Below, piece by piece: positions 52,614 to 60,959 of a stretch of 64,000 nt of DNA; position 1 is the first letter of the stretch, and every line of letters begins with the position of its first letter. This DNA comes from Marinospirillum sp031581385 (GTDB lineage Bacteria; Pseudomonadota; Gammaproteobacteria; Pseudomonadales; Halomonadaceae). Where the stretch lies: contig NZ_CP085242.1 of assembly GCF_044810985.1 (NCBI RefSeq), positions 2,790,001-2,854,000 of the forward strand, given 5' to 3'. The position numbers and the translations under genes were made by a program. Under the pieces are notes generated by a model that saw only the letters and a list, made by a program, of their open reading frames with translations, did not search any database and had not been told where the DNA came from.

Positions 52614-54395
52614 ATGAGTCAATTTGCAATCAACCTTCTGTTTGTCGGCGCATCCTTTGCGCTCTATATCGGTATTGCCATCTGGGCACGTGCCGGTTCG
52701 ACCAAAGAGTTCTACGTTGCTGGCGGTGGTGTTCACCCCGTCACCAATGGTATGGCAACGGCGGCTGACTGGATGTCCGCTGCATCCTTCATCTCCATGG
52801 CCGGTCTGCTGGCCTCCGGTGGTTACTTCGCCTCCTCCTTCCTGATGGGTTGGACTGGCGGTTACGTACTGCTGGCGATGCTGCTGGCTCCTTACCTGCG
52901 TAAGTTCGGCAAGTTCACAGTGCCTGACTTTATCGGTGACCGCTTCTACAGTGGTGCGGCCCGTAACATCGCGGTAATCTGCCTGATCACGGCCTCGGTG
53001 ACCTACGTAATCGGTCAGATGAGTGGTGCCGGTGTGGCCTTCTCCCGCTTCCTGGAGATCTCCAACACTGCGGGTATCTGGATTGCAGCTCTGATCGTAT
53101 TCCTGTATGCCGTATTCGGCGGCATGAAGGGCATCACCTACACTCAGGTTGCCCAGTATGTGGTACTGATCATTGCTTATACCATTCCTGCGATCTTCAT
53201 TGCTCTGCAGCTGACGGGTAACCCCATCCCCATGTTTGGTTTGTTCAGCACGCACACTGAATCCGGTCTGCCCCTGCTGGAAAAACTCAACCAGGTGGTC
53301 AGTGAAATCGGTTTCCGTGAGTACACTGCAGACATCGACAACAAACTGAACATGTTCCTGTTCACCCTGTCGCTGATGTTTGGTACTGCGGGTCTGCCTC
53401 ACGTAATCATTCGTTTCTTCACCGTACCCAAGGTTGCTGACGCACGCTGGTCTGCCGGTTGGGCTCTGGTGTTCATCGCCCTCCTGTACCTGACTGCTCC
53501 AGCAGTGGGTTCCATGGCGCGTCTGAACCTGGTCACCACGGTTTACCCCGATGCGGCTGGTCAGGTGGAGAACTATGAAGAAGCCATGACCAACCCCATC
53601 GCTTATGAAGATCGTCCTGAGTGGATTAAGACCTGGGAAGAAACCGGTCTGATCACCTTCGAAGACAAGAACAACGATGGTCGCATCCAGTTCTACAACG
53701 ATTCCGCTGATTACTCGGATCGTGGTTGGGAAGGTAACGAGCTGAACATTAACAACGATATCCTGGTACTGGCGAACCCCGAAATTGCCAACCTGCCACC
53801 CTGGGTTATCGGTCTGATCGCTGCTGGTGGTATTGCTGCGGCCCTGTCCACTGCTGCAGGTCTGTTGCTGGCTATCTCTTCTGCGGTGAGTCACGACTTG
53901 ATTAAGAAAACCTTCAAGCCTGACATCACTGAGAAAGGCGAAATGCTGGCCGCACGTATCTCCATGGCGGGTGCCATTCTGGTCGCGACCTATCTGGGTC
54001 TCAACCCTCCCGGCTTTGCGGCCCAGACGGTTGCCCTGGCCTTTGGTATCGCAGCTGCCTCCATCTTCCCTGCGTTGATGATGGGTATCTTCTCGGTGAC
54101 CATGAACAACAAGGGCGCTGTAGCCGGTATGCTGGCGGGTCTGCTGACCACCCTGGTGTACATCTTCACCTACAAGGGCTGGTTGTTCATCCCAGGAACC
54201 AACACTCTGCCTGATAACGTGGATAACTGGCTGCTGGGTGTTTCACCTCTCTCCTTCGGTGCAATTGGTGCCATGATCAACTTCGCTGTAGCCTTTGCTG
54301 TAGCCAAGTCGACTGACGCGCCTCCTGCCGAAATCCGTGAGATGGTGGAAAACGTTCGCTATCCCAAGGGTGCTGGCGCTGCTCAGGACCACTAA
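52614..54395 (+). CDS. Sodium:solute symporter (VC_2705-type, probable carboxylate transporter)
   Basis: 593 residues, about 13 membrane helices, SSS family. The VC_2705 subgroup has a long insert (here about residues 310-385, acidic, with EDKNNDGRIQFYND) before the helix LPPWVIGLIAAGGIAAALST. Helix 1 contains the sodium-site-like stretch after WMSAASFISMAGLLASGGY. Likely substrates are acetate or related short acids, judged from acs and crbSR beside it; this is inference. A strong terminator follows. Confidence 0.9.
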   Translation: MSQFAINLLFVGASFALYIGIAIWARAGSTKEFYVAGGGVHPVTNGMATAADWMSAASFISMAGLLASGGYFASSFLMGWTGGYVLLAMLLAPYLRKFGKFTVPDFIGDRFYSGAARNIAVICLITASVTYVIGQMSGAGVAFSRFLEISNTAGIWIAALIVFLYAVFGGMKGITYTQVAQYVVLIIAYTIPAIFIALQLTGNPIPMFGLFSTHTESGLPLLEKLNQVVSEIGFREYTADIDNKLNMFLFTLSLMFGTAGLPHVIIRFFTVPKVADARWSAGWALVFIALLYLTAPAVGSMARLNLVTTVYPDAAGQVENYEEAMTNPIAYEDRPEWIKTWEETGLITFEDKNNDGRIQFYNDSADYSDRGWEGNELNINNDILVLANPEIANLPPWVIGLIAAGGIAAALSTAAGLLLAISSAVSHDLIKKTFKPDITEKGEMLAARISMAGAILVATYLGLNPPGFAAQTVALAFGIAAASIFPALMMGIFSVTMNNKGAVAGMLAGLLTTLVYIFTYKGWLFIPGTNTLPDNVDNWLLGVSPLSFGAIGAMINFAVAFAVAKSTDAPPAEIREMVENVRYPKGAGAAQDH

Positions 54396-54445
54396 GTAGC
54401 AACCAGCCTGAAAAGCAGATAAAGTCTGCAACAGGTTGAACCCGA

Positions 54446-54475
54446 TCGGGCTTCCTCAGGGAAGCCCGACTTATT
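54446..54475 (+). terminator. Rho-independent terminator after symporter gene
   Basis: A perfect 10-bp stem TCGGGCTTCC / GGAAGCCCGA with a TCAG loop, followed by CTTATTTT, 50 bases after the symporter stop. Read-through could still feed the next gene, which starts 16 bases later. Confidence 0.85.
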
Positions 54476-54491
54476 TTGAGGAAAGAATTTT

Positions 54492-55010
54492 ATGATTTGG
54501 CATTTGATTGCAGCAGTGTTTTGCGGTTTGGCTGCAGCGGGTGTTGCCCTACTCTTGCGGAAACTGAGTGGTCAGCGCTTACCGAAATGGATCATCCCCG
54601 TGTTTGCCGGTTTGGGTATGTTGAGTTACCAGGTCTATACTGAATACAACTGGTATGAGCTAAAACAGACCCAGTTGCCGGAAGATTCGGTAATTGTTTC
54701 CAAGGAAACCAAGGAGAACTTCTGGCGCCCCTGGACTTATGTAGTGCCCTTGACCGGTGCCTTCACCCTTCTGGATACCTCCAGCCTGGAAACCCGATCC
54801 ATGGGCGACCAGCAGGTTGCTGAATTTGTGCTTTACCGGTTTGAAAGACTGCATGTTGACCAGGTGGCCAGTCAGGCCTATGTGCTGAATTGCAGCAGTC
54901 GTGAACTGGTTCCGCTGCAGGAAGACCGGGCCATGAAGGTGGAGGCCATGCGTCGATTGAGTGCCGAGGACCCGCTGCATGAGGCGGTCTGCGAGACCCA
55001 AAAACCTTGA
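54492..55010 (+). CDS. Unknown two-helix membrane protein
   Basis: 172 residues with two N-terminal membrane helices (about 4-22 and 34-50) and a soluble domain of about 120 residues (ELKQTQLPEDSVIVSKETKE, WRPWTYVVPLTGAFTLLD, AEFVLYRFERLHVDQV, YVLNCSSRELVPL). I do not recognise the family by name, though the sequence looks like a well-formed conserved protein. It lies between the symporter and the cNMP/CBS gene, so a link with transport or its control is possible. Confidence 0.75.
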   Translation: MIWHLIAAVFCGLAAAGVALLLRKLSGQRLPKWIIPVFAGLGMLSYQVYTEYNWYELKQTQLPEDSVIVSKETKENFWRPWTYVVPLTGAFTLLDTSSLETRSMGDQQVAEFVLYRFERLHVDQVASQAYVLNCSSRELVPLQEDRAMKVEAMRRLSAEDPLHEAVCETQKP

Positions 55011-55102
55011 TACTAAAGTACGGCTTACAGCTGCAGGAGGTGTTTGTTACATTCAGATAATGAATCAATACAGGGGTTCATGGATGCTACTGATCTAACT
55101 TT

Positions 55103-55122
55103 CTGGTGACGTCTGTCACCAG
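55103..55122. promoter_or_regulatory. Perfect inverted repeat upstream of the cNMP/CBS gene
   Basis: CTGGTGAC-GTCT-GTCACCAG, an 8-bp perfect inverted repeat with a 4-base centre, 31 bases ahead of the ATG. It could be an operator or a leader hairpin; no T tract follows, so it is not a terminator. Confidence 0.4.
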
Positions 55123-55152
55123 GTTGAAGCTCCAATAACAAGGATAAGCAAG

Positions 55153-56988
55153 ATGAGCAATGAATTTGATATTTCTCACCCGCCTTTTGATCTGCTCACC
55201 GAAGAAGAACAGCAGCAGCTTTTGACTTGCCTGGATATCGGTTATTTCGGCAAGGATGAAATCATTATTGAAACCGGTCAGACCAGCGACTACGTATTTG
55301 TCGTCATGAAAGGCGCTGTGGTTGAGGTGGACAGCAAGGCCTCGGAAGCGGACCCAGACCAGGGTGTCATCCGGGAGTATGCCCACGATGACCTTTTCGG
55401 GGCCATCAGTATCATCAATGGTTCCAGTCGCTACACTTTCCGTGCTCTTGAGGAAACCATTGCCTGGCTGCTTCCCAAAGCTGTTTTCCTCAAGTTTATG
55501 GACGATAACTCGGCCTTTGCCGCCTACTTCCAGAATACCCTGGCTGAAAAAGCCCGCTTGCTGGAAAGTCGCCGCAGCAAACAGCAGGGCGGCAATGACA
55601 TGTCTGCTTTCATGCTGGCCAAGGTGGCCGACTCGGTGCTGCGTGATGCCGTGGTTCTGGACTCGGGTACCTCCATTCTGGAAGCCACCCGGACCATGCG
55701 TGAACAAAACTCCGACTCCCTGCTGGTTCGCAAAGGCAGCCAGTACGGCATGGTGACCCGTACGGATCTTCTGGAAGGCGTGGTGCTCAAGGAAATGGCA
55801 CTGGACACGGATATCTGTGACCTGGCCAGCTACAATCTCCTCACCGTGCAAACCGATGACTTTCTTTTTAATGCCCTGGTCTTGATGACCCGCCATAAAA
55901 TACAGCGGGTCGTGGTCTACGATGGCCCCAAGCTCGCAGGTCTGGTCGAGCTGACCGATGTGCTGAGTTTCTTTTCCAGTCAATCCCATGTCATCGGCCT
56001 GCAGATTGAACGTGCAACCAGCCTGGATGAACTGGCACGTGCCTCCAAAGGGACTACAGAACTGGTCAGTGGCCTGGTTTCCCAGGGGGTTAAAATCCGT
56101 TTTGCCATGGATCTTCTGGCGGCACTCAATGGAAGAATCATTGCCAAGGCATTTGAACAATTGGTTCCTGAAGAAATCCGCCAGAAATCTTGTCTACTGG
56201 TGATGGGCAGTGAAGGCCGTGGTGAACAGGTTCTGAAAACCGATCAGGACAATGCCCTGATACTCTCGGACGATCTGGACTGGCCGGAATGCAGCAAGGT
56301 GATGGAAAAGTTCACCAATACCCTGCTGGACTTTGGTTATCCGCTTTGCCCCGGCAATATCATGGTCTCTAACCCGGAATGGGTGATGACCGAAAGCCAA
56401 TGGAAAAAGCGGCTTGGCCAGTGGACCAGTTCTGTGGAAGGCACCGGCCTGATGAATCTGGCCATTTTTGTGGATGCGCATCCGGTTGCCGGTGACACCC
56501 GCCTGTTTAACCGTTTGCGGGATGGCCTGTTCGACAACCTGGAAGGCAACGATGTTTTCTACTCTTACTTTGCCATGCCGTTGCGCCGCTTCAGTACACC
56601 CCTGACCTTCTTTGGTGGCCTGAAAAGCTCGGACGGCATGGACATTAAAAAAGGCGGAATCTTTCCCATCGTGCATGGTGTGCGCACCATGGCGTTGCAG
56701 CACAAGATCAAGGAAACCAACACCTTTCAGCGCCTTGAGGCCCTGACCGAGAAGCGGGTGATCAAAAAGGATTTTGCCGATGATCTTTCCGAAGCACTGG
56801 CCGTCATGAGCACCTTGCGTCTGCACCAGCAATTGAAAGCAGAAAAGGGGCAGGCGGCCATGGACGAAGCCAACCTGATCAGTGCCGTAGGCCTGAACAA
56901 GCTGGATCGAGACCTGTTGCGTGAAGCCTTGCATCTGGTTAAAGAGTTTAAATCAAGGATGTCGCATCGCTACCATCTTGAACGATAA
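55153..56988 (+). CDS. cNMP-binding/CBS/DUF294 nucleotidyltransferase-like protein
   Basis: 611 residues. A cyclic-nucleotide-binding fold comes first (about 15-130), then a CBS pair (about 160-285), a DUF294 nucleotidyltransferase-like domain (about 300-450, GSEGRGEQ from 352 and the DQDNAL acidic motif) and a C-terminal DUF294-associated domain (about 460-605). It resembles GlnD in its transferase part, so it may nucleotidylate a partner. The cNMP domain suggests control by a cyclic nucleotide and the CBS pair by adenosyl ligands. The exonuclease gene follows after 21 bases; a similar pair lies near a symporter in Pseudomonas. Confidence 0.9.
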   Translation: MSNEFDISHPPFDLLTEEEQQQLLTCLDIGYFGKDEIIIETGQTSDYVFVVMKGAVVEVDSKASEADPDQGVIREYAHDDLFGAISIINGSSRYTFRALEETIAWLLPKAVFLKFMDDNSAFAAYFQNTLAEKARLLESRRSKQQGGNDMSAFMLAKVADSVLRDAVVLDSGTSILEATRTMREQNSDSLLVRKGSQYGMVTRTDLLEGVVLKEMALDTDICDLASYNLLTVQTDDFLFNALVLMTRHKIQRVVVYDGPKLAGLVELTDVLSFFSSQSHVIGLQIERATSLDELARASKGTTELVSGLVSQGVKIRFAMDLLAALNGRIIAKAFEQLVPEEIRQKSCLLVMGSEGRGEQVLKTDQDNALILSDDLDWPECSKVMEKFTNTLLDFGYPLCPGNIMVSNPEWVMTESQWKKRLGQWTSSVEGTGLMNLAIFVDAHPVAGDTRLFNRLRDGLFDNLEGNDVFYSYFAMPLRRFSTPLTFFGGLKSSDGMDIKKGGIFPIVHGVRTMALQHKIKETNTFQRLEALTEKRVIKKDFADDLSEALAVMSTLRLHQQLKAEKGQAAMDEANLISAVGLNKLDRDLLREALHLVKEFKSRMSHRYHLER

Positions 56989-57009
56989 AACAACAAAGAG
57001 GTCAGCATC

Positions 57010-57633
57010 ATGGTACTTAAAACAATAAGAAGTGCTACAGATAAATGGACGCAAAAAGATGGTGAATATGCGTTCCTGTTTGAACCTTATGAGGGAGACG
57101 AGGTGGTTGCCCTGGATTGCGAGATGACCGATCTAGACCCTCAGAAAGCCGAACTCGTTTCCATTGCTGCAGTAAAAATCAAGGGCACCCAGGTTTTGAC
57201 CAGCGATAAGCTGGATATCAAGCTGCAGAAACCGGAAAGCCTGACCGGGGACTCCATCAAGATCCACCGCATTCGGGGTGTTGATCTGCGCGGGGGTGAG
57301 GTGCTTGCCGATGCACTGCAGCAGCTTCTGGAATTTGTCGGCAACCGTCCGATCATGGGTTATTACATCAACTATGATATTACGGTTTTGAACCGCTTCA
57401 TTCGCCCCCGTTTCGGATTCAGTCTGCCCAACAAAAATATCGAGTTGGCGCACTGCTATCTGGACAAGGTCAAGCGCGCCAACCCTGAACTGCAGCCTGA
57501 CCTGCACTTTGAAAAAATTGCCGAAAAGCTGGGTGTGCCCATGGTCGGTGAGCGCCACTCCGCTTTGGGTGACGCCATCACGACCGCCTTGATGTATGTG
57601 CGCCTGCTCAAGGGGCCGGTACCGACCAGCTAG
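57010..57633 (+). CDS. 3'-5' exonuclease of DEDDh type (DnaQ-like)
   Basis: 207 residues with the DEDDh exonuclease motifs: Asp36/Glu38 in LDCEMTD, the Exo II aspartate in GYYINYD, and the Exo III histidine and aspartate in ERHSALGDA. It resembles the epsilon proofreading subunit but lacks a polymerase-binding tail and is not near dnaE, so another DNA or RNA substrate is more likely. The CBS/DUF294 gene is its operon partner. The convergent deacetylase gene ends 3 bases away. Confidence 0.9.
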   Translation: MVLKTIRSATDKWTQKDGEYAFLFEPYEGDEVVALDCEMTDLDPQKAELVSIAAVKIKGTQVLTSDKLDIKLQKPESLTGDSIKIHRIRGVDLRGGEVLADALQQLLEFVGNRPIMGYYINYDITVLNRFIRPRFGFSLPNKNIELAHCYLDKVKRANPELQPDLHFEKIAEKLGVPMVGERHSALGDAITTALMYVRLLKGPVPTS

Positions 57634-57636
57634 CCT

Positions 57637-58740
57637 CTAGTCCTTGTACCAACTGCCATCCCTTTTGGGCAGCATCCACTGACGTGAATACCAGAACCAG
57701 CGGTTTTCCGTTTTGTGGGGTGCTGTGCAGTTGTACCTGGAGCGTCCGGGGTTCAGGGATTTGTGGGGCTTGATGGTGACCTGGGTGCTCTTGTCTTCCA
57801 GCGTTTTGGTGCTGACATCCAGCACTTCAGCATCAGGCCCATAGCAGCGCAACTGCTTCAGTCGATAATCCCCTTCAAGCATGGTCAGCTCAAGTGTGGG
57901 CCGACGCTCGTCAGCTTCCAGAACTCCTGACTGTGGGGACTGAGAGGTCAAGGGAAAAGGCAGGGCATGTAACTTGATCTTCAAGGGATCAGGGTTGGCG
58001 TAGATGCCATTGGCGGCATAGCGGGGAACGGCCTGCAGGGAGGTGTAGGGACTAGCTGGCCCTGAGTGCTGACCAAAAGCAACATAGCCCAGGTCTTTCA
58101 TCAGCTTTTCCAGCTCCGGGTTGTATTCCCCGTAGGGGTAGGCAAACAGCTTGGGGGCATCGCCCAGCTGTTCGACCAGGTGGCGCTGGTTTTCCTCCAC
58201 TTCCTGACGCATTCTCTGCAACCAGTCCTCTTCGGACTCCTCTTCATTTTTACGAACCATGTGGGGGTGGCTCAGCGAATGATTGGCAATAATGGCTCCC
58301 TTCTCCTTGGCCTCACGCAATTGCTCCCAGGACATATAGAGGAGCCGCTCCTTGTTGATGGGGTCGGCATTCACAAAAATGGTGTAAGGCAGATCCCTTT
58401 CTTCCAGAAGGGGCATGGCTGTTTCATAGACGCTGATATAGGCGTCATCGAAAGTCAGTACGGCAATCTTGTCAGGTAAGGGGCGAGGACGCTGCAGATG
58501 GCTGACAACGCGATCCAGGGGCCAGACTTCAAAGCCTTCCTCCTCAAGAAGATCCAGGTGCTGGATGAATTTCTCACGCGAGGTGCTGGTGGATGGCGGG
58601 GTGGAGCTGCTGATGTGGTGATACATCAGAATGGAGGCATGGTAGCGGGGTGTCTCAGTTTCTGTGTCCTGAGCCCAACCCAGATGGCTGAGGAGGAAGA
58701 GGCCGATGGTCAGGGTCAATGCAATAGTGGGTTTGCGCAT
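57637..58740 (-). CDS. Exported polysaccharide deacetylase
   Basis: 367 residues with a signal peptide (about 1-23, ending GWA-QD) and a NodB-type deacetylase domain. The metal motif TFDDAY (first Asp a probable ligand), NHSLSHPHM with the two metal histidines, and FAYPYGEYN are present. A C-terminal beta-rich region (about 265-360, LELTMLEGDYRLKQL) has no family I know. It resembles the N-terminal domain of PgaB, so it may deacetylate a poly-N-acetylglucosamine or peptidoglycan-related glycan. The dnaJ-related gene is upstream with an 18-base gap. Confidence 0.88.
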   Translation of the reverse strand: MRKPTIALTLTIGLFLLSHLGWAQDTETETPRYHASILMYHHISSSTPPSTSTSREKFIQHLDLLEEEGFEVWPLDRVVSHLQRPRPLPDKIAVLTFDDAYISVYETAMPLLEERDLPYTIFVNADPINKERLLYMSWEQLREAKEKGAIIANHSLSHPHMVRKNEEESEEDWLQRMRQEVEENQRHLVEQLGDAPKLFAYPYGEYNPELEKLMKDLGYVAFGQHSGPASPYTSLQAVPRYAANGIYANPDPLKIKLHALPFPLTSQSPQSGVLEADERRPTLELTMLEGDYRLKQLRCYGPDAEVLDVSTKTLEDKSTQVTIKPHKSLNPGRSRYNCTAPHKTENRWFWYSRQWMLPKRDGSWYKD

Positions 58741-58758
58741 AGTGATTTTGTCTCGGTT

Positions 58759-59364
58759 TCAGGAGGATTTCAGCAGGGGTTTGAGTACTTCCATGGCTTC
58801 ATTGATATCCTGAAGCTTTTCCGGGTCGCCACCGCGATCCGGGTGGTGTTGCATGGCCAGACGCCGGTAACTCAGCTTGATTTGCTTAGCCGTTACGCCT
58901 TCATTCAAACCCAGGGTTTCCAGGGCCCTGGCTTTAAGACCGCCACCGGTGAAGACGCTTTCCTGATGCAGACGTTTCCAGAAGTTGTTAAGAGCCGTTT
59001 CGATATCCAGTTGCGTGGTTTTTTCCAGTTGCTCTATGTCCAGATAGTAGTCGCGCATGGGATCGTGTTCCTGCAATGCTGCTTTGCCGGGGTGGTAAGG
59101 CATGAGCTGAATGCGCACTGCTGTGATTTCCAGATGCCCTCTGGCGGTTTTCCAGAGCTCATCGCGCAGCTGATAGAGGGCATTGTAGAGTAGAAAGTGG
59201 GTTCGAAAGAGCTTGACGTTATCACTGAAAGTATCGGCTTCCAGAGTGATCGTCCCCTTTTGATCCAGCTTTTTTAAAAGCAAGTGCTCATTAACCCCTT
59301 CAGGACAGTCCTGTAAAACTTCGAGCAGGTCCTCGAAAAGTCGAGTTTCTTGTAACGCCGTCAT
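58759..59364 (-). CDS. DnaJ-related protein with C-terminal J domain
   Basis: 201 residues: an N-terminal domain typical of DnaJ-related proteins (PF12339-like, TRLFEDLLEVLQDCPEGVNE, LFRTHFLLYNALYQLRDELW) and a C-terminal J domain (about 145-200) with the HPD triad at 174-176 in QHHPDRGGDPEKLQDINEAM. It would stimulate a DnaK-type chaperone. I start it at ATG 59364 (MTALQETRLF); upstream in-frame starts have no support. Confidence 0.88.
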   Translation of the reverse strand: MTALQETRLFEDLLEVLQDCPEGVNEHLLLKKLDQKGTITLEADTFSDNVKLFRTHFLLYNALYQLRDELWKTARGHLEITAVRIQLMPYHPGKAALQEHDPMRDYYLDIEQLEKTTQLDIETALNNFWKRLHQESVFTGGGLKARALETLGLNEGVTAKQIKLSYRRLAMQHHPDRGGDPEKLQDINEAMEVLKPLLKSS

Positions 59365-59510
59365 CTTGGTATCAAACCTTAAGCTGGATAAATAGTCCCA
59401 AGCTTGGATATTAACAGGGCAAAGCCGGATAGAAAACGCTTGGAGCATTTACATTTAGTCCTGCTTTGGTTAATTTGCCCACCTTTAAAGTTAACCGTGA
59501 CAGGTGTCTC

Positions 59511-60365
59511 ATGCAGGAATTGCTTCCCAAGGCCAAAAAAGAGTTCAACAAGCTGCAGAAGCGGCTTCGGCGGCAAACAGGTCAGGCCATTGCAGATTTT
59601 GACATGATCCAGCAGGGCGACAAGATCATGGTCTGCCTGTCCGGTGGCAAGGATTCCTATACGCTGCTGCATCTACTCATGGGCCTGCAAAAAAGCGCCC
59701 CGGTTGAGTTTGAACTGGTTGCCGTGAATCTGGACCAGAAACAGCCGGGTTTCCCGGAAGAAATCCTCCCTGCGTATCTGGAAAAACTCGGCGTTGCTTA
59801 CCATATTCTGGAAAAGGACACCTACAGTATCGTCAAGGAAAAGGTGCCGGAGGGGAAAACCACCTGTGGCCTTTGCTCACGTTTGCGGCGGGGCACCCTG
59901 TATGGCTTTGCTGAAGAGATAGGGGCCACCAAGATAGCCCTGGGTCACCATCGCGATGATCTGCTGGAGACCCTGTTCCTGAACCTGTTTTTTGCTGGCA
60001 GCATCAAGTCCATGCCACCCAAACTGCTTTCTGATGATCACAAGAACATCCTGATTCGCCCAATGGCCTACTGCAAGGAAAAGGACATTGCCGAGTTTGC
60101 CGAGCTGATGGAGTTTCCAATCATTCCCTGCAATCTTTGCGGCTCGCAGGATAACCTGCAGCGTCAGGTGATCAAGGAAATGCTGAATGACTGGGACAAG
60201 CGTTTTCCAGGGCGCATCGAAACCCTGTTCAACGCCCTGCAGAATGTCGCGCCGTCACAGCTGGCCGATACCCGGATCTTTGATTTTCAGGGTCTGGAAG
60301 CGAAAAGGGAAAGCAGCCTGGCCGACCGGATACAACTGGTCGACCAGTTGGCGACAGAGTTATAA
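59511..60365 (+). CDS. ttcA: tRNA 2-thiocytidine biosynthesis protein TtcA
   Basis: 284 residues. The PP-loop SGGKDS is at 44-49, and the iron-sulfur cysteines are in TCGLC (Cys119, Cys122) and CNLC (Cys207, Cys210). TtcA thiolates C32 in some tRNAs. ATG 59511 has AGGTG upstream; an upstream in-frame start adds an unconserved stretch. The 146-base divergent region with the dnaJ-related gene shows nothing else. It ends 7 bases from the convergent apt. Confidence 0.96.
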   Translation: MQELLPKAKKEFNKLQKRLRRQTGQAIADFDMIQQGDKIMVCLSGGKDSYTLLHLLMGLQKSAPVEFELVAVNLDQKQPGFPEEILPAYLEKLGVAYHILEKDTYSIVKEKVPEGKTTCGLCSRLRRGTLYGFAEEIGATKIALGHHRDDLLETLFLNLFFAGSIKSMPPKLLSDDHKNILIRPMAYCKEKDIAEFAELMEFPIIPCNLCGSQDNLQRQVIKEMLNDWDKRFPGRIETLFNALQNVAPSQLADTRIFDFQGLEAKRESSLADRIQLVDQLATEL

Positions 60366-60372
60366 AGAGACT

Positions 60373-60912
60373 TCAGTCGCCTTCAAACGCCATCAGAGAG
60401 TAGGTGGAGACATCAATTTCCTGCAAGCGGCCACTGCCACCCTTGTCGGGTAGATCAATCAGGGTGGCCACTTCCTGGATTTCGGCACCCTGGCGACGCA
60501 GCAGGGCTGCTGCCGCTATCAGGCTGCCGCCACTGGACAGGATGTCATCAAACAAGAGCACCTGGTCGCCTTCCTTGATCAGGCCTTCACGCATTTCCAG
60601 GGTGCGGTCGCCGCCGGAGCTGGGAGCACGCTCAAAGAGCACCTCGCCGGGCTCTTCACCCAAATCACGGATCAGAACCAGAGGCAGGTTGAGTTTGTAG
60701 GCGAGTACGGCTGCAAACATGGTGCCGCGCCCCTTGAGAACAACCAGATGGCTGATCGTAGAGTCCAGGTAGCGATGGGCAAAGGTATCGGTGATGACCT
60801 GCAAAGCTTTGGGGTCGTAAAGCAGGCCGGAAAGGTCACGTGTGGTGTAACCCTTCTTGGGAAAGTCCTTGTGAGCTGTCACCAGCTGTTTGATAGAAAA
60901 GTCATCCAACAT
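60373..60912 (-). CDS. apt: Adenine phosphoribosyltransferase-like protein, divergent
   Basis: 179 residues aligned over their length with Apt: DFPKKGYTTRDLSGLLYDPKA, the PRPP loop VLLFDDILSSGGS and IDLPDKGGSGRLQEIDVSTY. Two key regions differ: the PRPP motif reads DDILSSGGS instead of DD(L/V)xATGGT, and the RKPGKLP/EYG flexible-loop segment is replaced by RDLGEEPGEVLFERAP. The position beside anr is that of apt in Pseudomonas. Adenine salvage is likely, but substrate or activity may have changed. Confidence 0.8.
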   Translation of the reverse strand: MLDDFSIKQLVTAHKDFPKKGYTTRDLSGLLYDPKALQVITDTFAHRYLDSTISHLVVLKGRGTMFAAVLAYKLNLPLVLIRDLGEEPGEVLFERAPSSGGDRTLEMREGLIKEGDQVLLFDDILSSGGSLIAAAALLRRQGAEIQEVATLIDLPDKGGSGRLQEIDVSTYSLMAFEGD

Positions 60913-60959
60913 CTGTCTTCCTCCTTAAAATAAAGTCTTGCTGCAGCCTTGCCGGAAGT

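Noticed and set aside
52524..53894. 456-codon open frame on the minus strand across the DUF4212 and symporter genes
   Set aside because: It crosses two well-supported genes in antisense and its translation is low-complexity without domains.
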